Positions 33,683 to 46,275 of a DNA stretch of 64,000 bases are shown in pieces. The stretch covers positions 375,001 through 439,000 of the forward strand of contig JAJGOT010000310.1 of the NCBI GenBank assembly GCA_022457155.1, read 5' to 3'. Both the position numbers and the translations under genes were made by a program. The stretch's first letter is position 1; the number at the start of each line of letters is the position of its first letter. Source of the stretch: Cladopsammia gracilis. Lineage: Eukaryota > Cnidaria > Anthozoa > Scleractinia > Dendrophylliidae. The notes beneath the pieces are model-generated. The model was not told the DNA's origin and did not search any database. It saw nothing but the letters and a program-made list of their open reading frames with translations.

Positions 33683-36600
33683 TGTCCTCATACAACACTG
33701 TACACCCCTATAAAGTACTGTATATCCCTTATACAATACTGTACACCCCTATGCAACATTGTACACCACTACACAGCAGTTTACACGACCATAAACCCCT
33801 ATACAGCCCTGTACAAACCTATAGAACCCCGTACTCCCCTATACAGCCCTGTATACCCCTACACAAGACCGTACAGCCCTATACAGTGCTGTATATCCCC
33901 ATACAACACCATACAACCCCATACAGCACTGTATACCCCCATAAAGCCCTATACACCCCAACACAACACCGTACACTCCTATACAGCCCCGTACACTACT
34001 ATACAGTGCTGCACACCCATATACAGCCCTGCACACCCCTATGCAACACTGTACACCCCTATACAGCCCTGTATACCCCCATACAACACCGTACAGCCCT
34101 ATACAGCACTGTTATCCCAATACAGCCATGTACACCCCATACACTGCTGTACAACCCCATACAGCCCTGTATACACCTATACAACACCATACAACCCTAT
34201 ACAGCACTGTACATCGCAACACAGCCATGTACAACCCTATACATTCCCGTACACCCCCATACAATACTGTACACTTCTATGCAGCACTGTACACCCCTAT
34301 ACAGCCCTGTATACCCCCATACAACACCGTACAGCCCCATACAGCCGAATACACCCCTATACAGTGCCGCACACCCATATACAGCCCTGTACACCCCTAA
34401 GCAAGACTGTACACACCTATACAGCCCTGTATAACACCATACAACACCGTTCAGCCCTTTATACAGCACTGTATATCCCAATACAGCCCTGTACAACCTT
34501 GTACAACTCTGTACAGCCCTATACAGCCATGTATACCCCCATACAACACCGTACATCCATATACAGCACTACACATCCCAATACAGCCATGTACATCCCT
34601 ATACAACACTGTCACTCCTATACAGCACTGTACACCCATATGCAACTTTGTACATCCCTATACAGCCCTGTATATCCCCATACAACACCGTACATCCCTA
34701 TGCAGCACTGTATACCCCCATACAACACCGTACAGCCCTATAAAGCACTGTATATCCCAATACAGCCCTGTACACCCTTATACAACTCTGTACAGCCCTA
34801 TACAGCCCTGTATATCCCCATGCATCACCGAACAACTCTATACAGCACTGTACATCCCAATATAGCCCTGTACACCCTATACAACACCGTACAGCACTAT
34901 ACAGCACTGTACATACCAATACAGCCCTTTGCAGCCCTGTACACCCCTATACATCTCTGTACACCCCTATACATCTATGTACACCCCTATACAACACTGT
35001 ACACCCCTATACAACACTGGACGCCCCTATACAACACTGTACACCCCTATACAACACTGTACACCCATATACAACACTGTACACCCCTATACAACAGTGT
35101 ACACCCCTATACAGCTCTGTATACCCCCATACAACACTGTACACCCATATACAGCATCGTACACCACTATACAACACTGTACACCCCTATACAGCAATGT
35201 ATACTCCCATACAACACTGTACACAAATATACAGCACTGTACACCCCTATACAACAATGTACACCCATATACAGCACTGTACACCCCTATACAACACTGT
35301 ACACCCCTATACAGCACTATACACCCCTATACAACACTGTACACCCCTATACAACACTGTACACCCCTATACAACACTGTACACCCCTATACAACACTGT
35401 ACACCCCTATACAACACTGTACACCCCTATACAGCACTATACACCCCTATACAACACTGTACACCCATATACAACACTGTACACCCCTATACAACACTGT
35501 ACTCCCCTATACAACACTGTACACCCATATACAACACTGTACACCCCTATACAACACTGTACACCTCTATACAGCACTATACACCCCTATACAACACTGT
35601 ACACCCATATACAACACTGTACACCCCTTTACAACTGTGTACACCCCAATACAACACTGTACACCCCTATACAGCACTGTACACCCCTATACACTCATAT
35701 ACAACACTGTACACCGCTTATACAACACTGTACACCCCTATACAACACTGTACTCCCCTATACAACACTGTACACCCATATACAACACTGTACACCCCTA
35801 TACAACACTGTACACCCCTATACAGCACTATACACCCCTATACAACACTGTACACCCATATACAACACTGTACACCCCTTTACAACTTTGTACACCCCAA
35901 TACAACACTGTACACCCCTATACAGCACTGTACACCCCTATACACCCATATACAACACTGTACACCGCTTATACAACACTGTACACCCCTATACAACACT
36001 GTACACTCCTATGCAACACTGTACACCCCTATACAACACTGTACACCCCTATACAACACTGTACACCCCTATACAACACTGTACACCCATATACAACACT
36101 GTACACCGCTTATACAACACTGTACACCCCTATACAACACTGTACACTCCTATGCAACACTGTACACCCCTATACAACACTGTACACCCATATACAACAC
36201 TGTACTCCCCTATACAACACTGTACACCCATATACAACACTGTACACCGCTTATACAACACTGTACACCCCTATAAAACACTGTACACTCCTATGCAACA
36301 CTGTACACCCCTATACAACACTGTACACCCCTATACAACACTGTACTCCCCTATACAACACTGTACACCCATATACAACACTGTACACCCCTATACAACA
36401 CTGTACACCCCTATACAGCACTATACACCCCTATACAACACTGTACACCCATATACAACACTGTACACCCCTATACAACACTGTACTCCCCTATACAACA
36501 CTGTACACCCATATACAACACTGTACATACCTATACAACACTGTACACCCCTATACAACACTGTACACCCATATACAACACTGTACACCCCTTTACAACT

Positions 36601-37738
36601 GTGTACACCCCAATACAACACTGTACACCCCTATACAACACTGTACACCCATATACAACACTGTACACCCCTATACAACACTGTACACCCCTATACAACA
36701 CTGTACACCCCTATAAAACACTGTACACCCTTATACAACACTGTACACCCTTATACAACACTGTACACCCCAATACAACACTGTACACCCCTATACAACA
36801 CTGTACACCCCTATACAACACTGTACACCTCTTTACAACAGTGTACACCCCAATACAACACTGTACACCCTTATGCAACACTGTACACCCCTATACAACA
36901 TCGACACCCCAATAGAACACTGTACACCCTTACACAACACTGTATACCCCTATACAACACTGTACACCCATATGCAACACTGTACACCCCTATACAACAG
37001 TGTACACCCCTATACAGCTCTGTATACCCCCATACAACACTGACACCCATATACAGCACCGTACAACCCTATACAGCACTGTACACCCATATACAACACT
37101 GTACACCCCTATACAACACTGTACACCCCTATACAACACTGTACACCCCTATACAACACTGTACACCCATATACAACACTGTACACCCCTATACAACACT
37201 GTACACCCCTATAAAACACTGTACACCCTTATACAACACTGTACACCCTTATACAACACTGTACACCCCAATACAACACTGTACACCCCTATACAACACT
37301 GTACACCCCTATACAACACTGTACACCTCTTTACAACAGTGTACACCCCAATACAACACTGTACACCCTTATACAACACTGTACACCCCTATACAACATC
37401 GACACCCCAATAGAACACTGTACACCCTTACACAACACTGTATACCCCTATACAACACTGTACACCCATATGCAACACTGTACACCCCTATACAACAGTG
37501 TACACCCCTATACAGCTCTGTATACCCCCATACAACACTGACACCCATATACAGCACCGTACAACCCTATACAGCACTGTACACCCATATACAACACTGT
37601 ACACCCCTATACAACACTGTACACCCCTATACAACACTGTACACCCCTATCCAACACTGTACACCCCTATACAACACTGTACACCCCTATTCAGCACTGT
37701 ACACCCATATACAGCAATGTACACCCATATGCAACTGA
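33683..37738 (+). repeat. 20-bp satellite array, left arm
   Basis: About 200 copies of ACACCCCTATACAACACTGT. The outer third (33683-34930) is diverged (variants such as acaacaccgtacagccctat); the inner part is nearly homogeneous. A 498-bp block is duplicated (the 'aacatcgacaccccaatag' variant at 36897 and 37395). Because 20 is not a multiple of 3, all three + frames read the same 20 codons with no stop. That produces ORFs up to 1124 codons that are not evidence of a gene. Confidence 0.95.
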
Positions 37739-37984
37739 ATTCACTCGTAAGAAATATAGTTTTAGTTGCCCAATATCAAGGAATTGAATATTGAATTCAT
37801 AATCACATCTGATTATTCGCGATCGGAAAACATTTATTTAATTTAATTGATTTCATCTTGTTTTGATTTTAGTGCATTCTTCTTGACTATGTCTTGCACA
37901 CGAGCAAAATAGATTGTCTGGCTATTTATTTGCGAGTTTTCCATTTATTTCTGAAACAATCGAGAAACCTTGAGTTGTTGTCGG

Positions 37985-38215
37985 TAGTTAATAGTATTTG
38001 TCGATAGTTACGTACTAGTAGTTGTCAGTAGTTTCTAGTAGTACTCGATAGTTACAAGTAGTTGTCTGTAGTTACTACTAGTTGTCGGTAGTTACTAGTA
38101 GTTGCTTGTCGTAACTTGTAGTTGCTGGTGGCTACTAGTACTCACTACTACGTTGTTACTGGTAGTTGCTGTTAGTTGTTAGTAGTTTTCGGTTGTCACT
38201 GGTGGTTAGGAAAAG
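37985..38215 (+). repeat. degenerate GTAGTT-type minisatellite
   Basis: Imperfect copies of 'gtagttgtcggtagttacta' with many substitutions, in the spacer of the foldback structure. Confidence 0.7.
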
Positions 38216-38298
38216 GAAAGAACAAAAATGGTTGGGAGGTTGAATTTTTTTTATATTTTCATACCCACACGCCAACTATTGCCATTCATATTTAAGAG

Positions 38299-38897
38299 TT
38301 TTAACCCGATTCGGCCTGGGCTTTTTTTGAGTTCCTGAGCCTGGGGGGGGGCACATTGTGCCCCCCCTTCGTAACTTCAAGAATATTAAGGCTACGACAA
38401 TGAAACTTGGAGGGTACATAGTACGTCCGAAACTGTCTCCTTTGCGGTCCGCACAATGGAATGATGACGTCATATGACGTAGTTATTAGGTAATTAGTTA
38501 TACGGCCGCCATCTTGGATCCGCCATCTTGGATTTCTGAAATTTTTTAAAACCTCTTAAAAACCGTCCAAATTGACTCAAAATTAATCAAAACCAATAAA
38601 TAAGTGCTAAATGACGTAAAAATATAAAAGTTATACCAAAAAACATTGTTTTTCTTCATTCAAAGGTACAAATATGCAAATTTCAAAAAACATGGCTGTC
38701 AAAACCTTGTTGCCATGGAAACATTAAGTCACGTGATCAAAAAATTGTCATACAAAATTGTTGCCAGATAAATTTTAGGAAAAGTCACAAAGTTTGATGG
38801 CGTTTGAATGCATATTAAAGAAGTTATGAACGTTCAAAGTTAGCGCGGGCACTTTGTGCCCCCCCCCCCCCCCCCCCCAGGCCGAATAGGGTTAAAA
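38299..38897. mobile_element. inverted-repeat element in the spacer
   Basis: TTTTAACCCGATTCGGCCTG.. at the left pairs with ..CAGGCCGAATAGGGTTAAAA at the right. Just inside are mirrored 'gggcac(a/t)ttgtgcccccc' segments. Duplicated 'ccgccatcttggat' lies near 38506-38533. Confidence 0.65.
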
Positions 38898-39561
38898 TGT
38901 CTTCTTTAGAGGTTTGTTTGTATGAAAGGATGACTTTAGTTGCAGTAATAATCTTCTCAATAGAATGAGTAATGGATAATTCGACTTAGAGATTATGTGT
39001 CCATTAATGCTTCAAAGGGCGCTTTCCTTTTGTCAGAACTGGTCGGCCATCCTGGTTAATTCGGAAATTGTGTGCAACCCTTTGTTGAAACTGTTGGGAC
39101 AAGTCATTAAATAGCGGTATTCTAGTTACATGCTGACTTGTCAGGCCGTCCATTTCTGACCAAAGGTAATCGTCCTAACACTCTACGATGTCATGAGGAA
39201 TTACGAGTGCCGAGTTCTCCAAATTTGGGTATTTTTCGACGTGTGTCTTATCACCAATCTCAGCCCGGTGCGGCCCCTCCCTCCCCTTTCCCAATGTTTG
39301 CGTTTCTTATAATCTAGCTGCGGCAAGAGTTTATGAAAAAGATGTATTGAAGAAAAATAACGAATTCACAAAAACACTAGATTTCATATTTAAGATTTAT
39401 TTCACGTTAAACTATTCCATACAAAATGACAAGTTGCAAATATAATCTTAATAATTGAAATTCCGATGAGCACGAGAAACTGCAAATGTCAGAAGATTCA
39501 AAATTCTTAAGTATTCTTCTATCTACTTGGTATACGTAATGGTAGCGACCGAGACTAGCTG

Positions 39562-39915
39562 TTAGTTTTCTTCAATGTTTTGTTCATCTGAAATAAAACT
39601 TAGGATAGCCTCTAGTCGTTTTCTTTTGTAGTCAAGTTTTCCACTCACTTGTGCAAGCGATTTTTTGTTGAATTTGACAACATTTTTTATTCCAAAATTA
39701 CTTTGAATTACATAATTATATAGAGTATGAATGTTCTCTTTTGATGGTAAAATACAAGTCGAGAAAAGGAATGATTCTGTCATATCTAATATACAACTCT
39801 CAAGTTGACTCCAACCTCCACTTAAATTCTCAATGCTATTCTCTCTCAAAAATTGACTGCCTTTTTGCCGTTTTAGAGATGGTGGACTGGAAAGACCAGA
39901 CTTTCGCTTCCCCAT
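39562..39915 (-). CDS. putative 117-residue basic protein encoded in the spacer
   Basis: On the - strand an ATG at 39915 opens MGKRKSGLSSPPSLKRQKGS, two basic clusters resembling a bipartite nuclear signal. A mixed-charge region follows (..SKENIHTLYNYVIQSNFG.. and ..KLDYKRKRLEAILSFISDE..). The frame is open further upstream to 40083, but that part is hydrophobic and less protein-like. No DNA-binding or catalytic motif is recognised. It is the only plausible ORF in the unique spacer, so it may be an element-encoded protein or a fragment of captured host sequence. Confidence 0.35.
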   Translation of the reverse strand: MGKRKSGLSSPPSLKRQKGSQFLRENSIENLSGGWSQLESCILDMTESFLFSTCILPSKENIHTLYNYVIQSNFGIKNVVKFNKKSLAQVSGKLDYKRKRLEAILSFISDEQNIEEN

Positions 39916-40230
39916 GTTGGGTATAGGGAAATAAATATAAACAATAATCACCATTTGGCATGAAAATATGCATGGATCATTACCACTGACGGAAATCTGT
40001 ACCGGAGGAGGCAAACAAATGATTAACAACACCATATATATTTCAAAGCTGTAAGACACAAAAGTAAAAAAAAAAGCATCCATGCTATTTTGGTAGACAG
40101 ACAGTATTCAGTTTCAGATCCAAATAAATAATTTATTTGCGACAAACAAAACTTGGAAACGTGATATAAATTTTGAAAAATTACTGGGAATATCACTAAC
40201 ACCGGACAAACCCAACTCAGCAGCGTTGAA

Positions 40231-43200
40231 TAGAAAAGTACAATGCTGTATAGGAGTGTACAGTGCTATAGAGGGGTGTACAGTGATGTATAGGGGCGTA
40301 GACTACTCTATAGGTGTGTACAGGGCTGTATAGGGGTGTACAAGAGTGCTACATAAGGTTGTACAGGGCTGTATAGTGGTATACAGTGCTGTATTGGAGT
40401 GTACAGTGTTGTGTAGGAGTGTACGGGGCTGTATTCGGATGTACAGTGCTGTATAGGGGTGTACAATGCTGTGTTGGGGTGTACAGGGCTGTATAGTGGT
40501 GTACGGGGCCATATAGGGATCTATAGTGCTGTATAGGATTTTACAGGGCTATATCGTGGTGTACAGGGGTGTAAAGAGTTGTATAGGACTATGCAGGGCT
40601 GAATAGGGGTGTACAGGGCTGTATAGTGTTGTATAGGGGTGAACAGTGTGGTATAGGGGTGTACAGAACTTTATCGGAGTGTACAGTGTTGTATAGGGGT
40701 GAACAGTGTTGCACTGGGCTGTATAGAGGTGTACAGTGCTGTATAGGGGTGCACAGGGCTGTATAGGGGTGTACAGTGCTATATAGGGGTGTACAGTGAT
40801 AAACAGTGATGTACATGTGTGTGACAGTGTTGTATCAAAGCTTAAAAGGTTGTATAGTGGTGAACAAGGCTGTAAAGGGGTGTACATTGCTGTACAGATG
40901 TGTGCAGTGTTGTGTAGGAGTGTACAGGGCTGTATAAGGTTGTACTGTGTTGTATAGGGGTATACATTGCTGAATAGGGGTGGACAGTGTTGTATAGGGG
41001 TGTACAGTGTTGTATAGGGGTGTACAGTGTTGTAAAGGGGTGTACAGTGTTGTATAGGGGTGTACAGTGTTGTATTGGGGTGTACAGTGTTGTATAGGGG
41101 TGTACAGTGTTGTATAGGGGTGTACAGTGTTGTATAGGGGTGTACAGTGTTGAATAGGAGTGTACAGTGTTGTATTGGGGTGTACAGTGTTGTATAGGGG
41201 TGCACAGTGTTGTATAGGGGTGTACAGTGTTGTATTGGGGTGTACAGTGTTGTATAGGGGTGTACAGTGTTGCATAGGAGTGTACAGTGTTGGATATGGG
41301 TGTGCAGTGTTGTATAGGGATGTACAGTGTTGTACAGGGGTGTACAGTGTTGTATATGGGTGTATAGGGGTGTACAGTGCTGTATAGGGGTGTACAGAGT
41401 TTTATCGAGGTGTACAGTGTTGTATAGGGGTGAACAGTGTTGTATAGGGATGTACAGTATTGTATACGGATGTACAGTGTTGTGTATGGGTGTACAGTGT
41501 TGTATAGCAGTGTACAGTGCTGTATATGGGTGTACAGTGTTGTATGGGGTATACATTGCTGTATAGGGGTGTACAGTGCTGTATATGGGTGTACATTGTT
41601 GTATAAGGGTGTACAGTGCTGTATATGGGTGTACAGTGTTGTATGGGGATATACATTGTTGTATAGGGGTGTACAGTGTCGTATAGGGGTGTACAGTGTT
41701 GTATTGGGATGTACAGTGTTGTATAGGGGACTACAGTGTTGTATAGGGGTGTACAGTGCTGTAAAAATAGGAGTGTACGGTGTTGTATAGGGGTGTGTAG
41801 TGTTGTATAGGGTGTACAGTGTTGTATAGGGGTGTACAGTGTTGTATAGGGGAGTACAGTGTTACATAGGGGTGTACAGGGGTTTACAATGTTGTATAGG
41901 GGTGTACAGTGTTGTATAGGGGTGTACAGTGTTGTATAGGAGTGTACAGTGTTGTATTGGGGTGTACAGTGTTGTATAGGGGTGCACAGTGTTGTATAGG
42001 GGTGTACAGTGTTGTATTGGGGTGTACAGTGTTGTATAGGGGTGTACAGTGTTGCATAGGAGTGTACAGTGTTGGATATGGGTGTGCAGTGTTGTATAGG
42101 GATGTACAGTGTTGTACAGGGGTGTACAGTGTTGTATATGGGTGTATAGGGGTGTACAGTGCTGTATAGGGGTGTACAGAGTTTTATCGAGGTGTACAGT
42201 GTTGTATAGGGGTGAACAGTGTTGTATAGGGATGTACAGTATTGTATACGGATGTACAGTGTTGTGTATGGGTGTACAGTGTTGTATAGCAGTGTACAGT
42301 GCTGTATATGGGTGTACAGTGTTGTATGGGGTATACATTGCTGTATAGGGGTGTACAGTGCTGTATATGGGTGTACATTGTTGTATAAGGGTGTACAGTG
42401 CTGTATATGGGTGTACAGTGTTGTATGGGGATATACATTGTTGTATAGGGGTATACAGTGTTGTATAGGGGTGTACAGTGTTGTATTGGGATGTACAGTG
42501 TTGTATAGGGGACTACAGTGTTGTATAGGGGTGTACAGTGCTGTAAAAATAGGAGTGTACGGTGTTGTATAGGGGTGTGTAGTGTTGTATAGGGTGTACA
42601 GTGTTGTATAGGGGTGTACAGTGTTGTATAGGGGAGTACAGTGTTACATAGGGGTGTACAGGGGTTTACAATGTTGTATAGGGGTGTACAGTGTTGTATA
42701 GGGGTGTACAGTGTTGTATAGGGGTGTACAGTGTTGTATAGGGGTGTACAGTGTTGTATAGGGGTGTACCGTGTTGTGTATGGGTGTACAGTGTTGTATA
42801 GGGGTGTACAGTGTTGTATAGGGGTGTACAGTGCTGTATATGGATGTACAGTGTTGTATAGGGGTATACATTGCTGTATAGGGGTGTACAGGGCTGTATA
42901 TGGGTGTACAGTGTTGTCTAGGGGTGTACAGTGCTGTATATGGGTGTACAGTCTTTTATAGGGGTGTACAGTGCTGTATATGGGTGTACAGTGTTGTATG
43001 GGGGTATACATTGCTGTATAGGGGTGTACAGTGTTGTATATGGGGGTACGGTGCTGTATATGGGTGTACAGTGTTGTATGGGGGTATACAGAGCTGTATA
43101 GGGGTGTACACTGTTGTATAGGGGTGTACAGTGTTGTATATGGATGTACAGTGTTGTATAGGTGTGTACAGTGTTGTATAGGTGTGTACAGTGTTGTATA

Positions 43201-44565
43201 GGAGTGTACAGTGTTGTATAGGGGTGTACAGTGTTGTATAGGAGTGTACAGAGTTGTATAGGGGTGTACGGGGCTGTACATGGCTGTATTGGTATGTACA
43301 GTGCTGTATAGTGCTGTACGGTGTTGTATAGGGTGTACAGGGCTATATTGGGATGTACAGTGCTGTACAGAGTTGTTCGGTGATGCATGGAGATATACAA
43401 GGCTGTATAGGGCTGTGCAGAGTTGTAGAAGGGTGTACAGGGCTGTATTGGGATATACAGTGCCTTATAGGGCTGTACGGTGTTGTATGGGGGTATACAG
43501 TGCTGCATAGGGATGTACGGTGTTGTATGGGGATATACAGGGCTGTATAGGGGTGTACAAAGTTGCATAGGGGTGTACAGCGCTGTATAGGGGTGTACAG
43601 TTCTGTATAGGAGTGACAGTGTTGTATAGGGGTGTACATGGCTGTATTGGGATGTGCAGTGCTGTATAGGGGTGTACATGGCTGTATTGGGATGTGCAGT
43701 GCTGTATATGGATGTACGGTGTTGTATGGGGGTATACATGGTTGTATTGGGCTGTACAGAGTTGTACAAGGGTGTACAGGGCTGTATTGGGATATACAGT
43801 GCTGTATATAGGGCTGAACGGTGTTGTATGGTGTTATACAGAGCTGTATATGGGTGTGCGGCAATGTATAGGGGTGTACATGACTGTATAGGGCTGTACG
43901 CTGTTGTATGGGGGTATACAGGGCTTATAGGGGTGTATAGTGCTGTATAGAAGTGTACAGTATTGTATGGGGTCTGGCATAGGGGTGTACAGGGCTGTAT
44001 ATGGGTGTGCGGCACCGTATAGGGGTGTACATGGCTGTATAGGGCTGTACGCTGTTGTATGGGGGTATACAGGGCTGTATAGGGGTGTACAGTGCTGCAT
44101 AGAAGTGTACAGTATTGTATGAGGGTGTACGGGGATGTATAGGGTTGTACATGGCTGTGTTGCGATGTACAGTGCTGTATAGGGTTGTATGGTGTTGTAT
44201 AGGAGTATACAGGGCTGTATGGGGTTGTACAGCGATGTATGGGGGTGTACAGGGCTGTATTGGGATAACAGTGCTGTATAGGGCTGTACGGTGTTGTGTG
44301 GGGGTATACAGGGCTGTATAGGGGTGTACAGGGCTGTATATGGGTGTGCAGCACTGTATAGCAGTGTACGGGGCTGTATGGGAGTGTACGGTGTTGTGTT
44401 GGGTTGTATAGGGCTTTATGGGGGTATACAGTGCTGTATAGGGCTGTATGGTGTTGTATGGGGATATACAATGCTGTGTAGGGGTGCACAATGTTGCATA
44501 GGGGTGTACAGTATTGTGTAAGGGATATACAGTACTTTATAGGGGTGCACAGTGTTGTATGAGGA
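40231..44565 (-). repeat. 20-bp satellite array, right arm (inverted)
   Basis: The same 20-bp unit on the opposite strand (ACAGTGTTGTATAGGGGTGT on +). A block of 782 bp is duplicated in tandem: gtaaaaatag at 41761 and again at 42543, with matching variants throughout. The outer part (43250-44565) is diverged like the outer part of the left arm, in mirror order. Here the stop-poor strand is the - strand, so both arms are open reading inward. Confidence 0.95.
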
Positions 44566-45146
44566 CACTATATAATGTTCACACATGAAATATATACTAG
44601 TTATAATAATTATATTATACAATAGTTATAATAATTATATTATACTACTTATAATAATATATATTATCTCGGTGCACTTGTGGCTTGTCACCATGAAGTA
44701 TATACCCCAATCCGCAACAAAAAAGTTGCGGATTCAAAAATATCCGGATACGTGTGGACGGGGCCTTGCTTCACACAATCTCTAATTAATCAATCTCTAG
44801 TTCACTTGTGCCTTGGAATTCAAGAAACCATTTATCTTTTTGTTTTATTACGCTTCGCTTCATTCAGACAAAGATAAATGAACAAGTATAAAATCAACTA
44901 CAAACACGTGGATAAAAAAAATATATTTTTGTGCTTGGGCTTATGCTTGCATCATATCATGTTCCTTTTCTACTCAGTCGAATGTTCTTACGTTGCTCCC
45001 CCATGAAGACTAGGGTTACTCAATCTTTTCGCAGCGACAAGATTACCTTTGTCGTAACGTTTTCAGCTCATAATTACTCATGCGCGTAGCGGCATGAGGT
45101 AAGGTTTCGGCTTCGTTTTTCTTGTTATTATTTTTTTTATTTTTTG

Positions 45147-45655
45147 TGTCACGATTTTGCATGCAAATTTGTGCACGCATATTTTAAATTATGCACTTCC
45201 GCTTCATAGCCATTTACACTTCCTGTTTAGTGACTTCCGGCCATCCTCACTTCCGGTAAAACAGCGTCACCGAGGTGTCACGACAGCGTCTCCTACCTTC
45301 CGGTAAAACAGCGTCACCGAGGTGTCACGACAGCGTCTCCTACAACCCTGTGTTCACGTTAAGTATATATAACACTCAGAAGAATCACTGGCTTCATTGT
45401 GGTACAGCCATTTACAAAACATTCAATAGTTAACAACGTGGTTTGCAGGAACGATGACTGAATGAAAGGAGTAACTTTTCTTCATGTCGGACATCTTCCT
45501 ATCATGTTTAAAATATAAAACTTTCTCATGCATGCGCATGAGTATAGGCTACTTCGAGCTTCTTGTTTGAAGAAGGCATTGAAGTGATGACCTTCCATTG
45601 TTTTTGGAAACTGATACAATATACAATAAATAAAGTTTGAAATACCAAAACAAAA
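45147..45655 (+). promoter_or_regulatory. possible solo LTR / promoter-like block
   Basis: A duplicated block of about 45 bp (cttccggtaaaacagcgtca.., twice between 45250 and 45343) is followed by a TATA box (tatatataa near 45364). About 260 bp further is a polyadenylation signal (aataaataaa near 45625). Enhancer repeat, TATA box and poly-A signal in this order is how an LTR is organised, but clear TG..CA ends and a target duplication were not found. A cellular promoter and short transcript is the alternative. Confidence 0.3.
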
Positions 45656-46022
45656 ACCAGATTATCTTTATGATTTGCTTTAAAGGTGTTATGTCACTGC
45701 TTAGCCAAAAATACAAGCAAAAATAAATAATTGTTCAGTTTTGTTTAGAATTACCCTACGAATACACGGAACTATCAACAAGTTTCTCTGACTACGTACA
45801 GATGGCCGGGATGGAAAATGGATTACAACCCATGGCAATGTTTACAAGGTTATTTTATGTGTTTTTGGAAAATTGCTAAAAACTGATTATGATTTGTTGT
45901 TCCTTCAAGAAGTCACTTGGTGTCTTCTTCTAGAAAATAAGATGCCCATCAAACGTTTTAATTCCTAGCACAGTCTGAGCCATAAAAAAAAACCCTGCCG
46001 TGATATAGCTGCTAAGGCCCAA

Positions 46023-46275
46023 GTCAAACGCCGTACTTCGCATGAGCCGAACACAATTAATTGAGTTTGGCTCATGTGAAGTTCGGCGTTTGACTCAGTT
46101 AAGTTCGACTGATTTTAAGTTGTATTTGGATCGGCTAACCGTAGAGTTCGGCTGATGTTGAGTTCGGCTGAATGAAGTTCGACGTTTTACTCAACAGGCG
46201 ACCTTTATTAATTTGAGTCGACCTAAACTGTATTTAGGTTCGGCCGCATGTGAAGTACGGCGTTTGACCTAGCTT
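46023..46275. mobile_element. degraded MITE
   Basis: TAA precedes GGCCCAAGTCAAACGCCGTA; the far end carries the inverse 'tacggcgtttgac'. Interior phrases 'gttcggctgatgt' repeat. Resembles 12458-12827 in plan. Confidence 0.55.

Larger units (their letters stand above)
33374..44765. mobile_element. 11.4-kb foldback-like element with satellite arms
   Basis: The two ends are inverse copies: about 40 bp beginning GGCCCCG(C/T)CCACAC(T/G)TA differ at two positions. The similarity continues through 'gtatatacttcatggtgaca', an AT-rich block, and the start of the tandem arrays. Order: terminal repeat, AT-rich block, 20-bp array (33683-37738), unique spacer (37739-40230), inverted array (40231-44565), AT-rich block, terminal repeat. 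Flanks are TTA (33371-33373) and TTG (44766-44768), close to the 3-bp duplication of the matching MITE at 2405. Long inverted arms built of short tandem repeats are the hallmark of FB/Galileo-type foldback elements. That this unit moved as one piece is inference; later array growth inside a smaller element is also possible. Confidence 0.6.

Noticed and set aside
34364..37738. A 1124-codon ORF on the + strand
   Set aside because: Translation of the 20-bp satellite; the same residues appear in all three frames, so openness is not evidence of coding. No start context, splice sites or non-repeat sequence supports a gene.
42918..44489. A 523-codon ORF on the - strand, and shorter ORFs across 40549-43281
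   Set aside because: Same satellite in the inverted arm.
33683..44565. CRISPR-like array
   Set aside because: Contiguous 20-bp tandem repeats without spacers in a eukaryotic genome.
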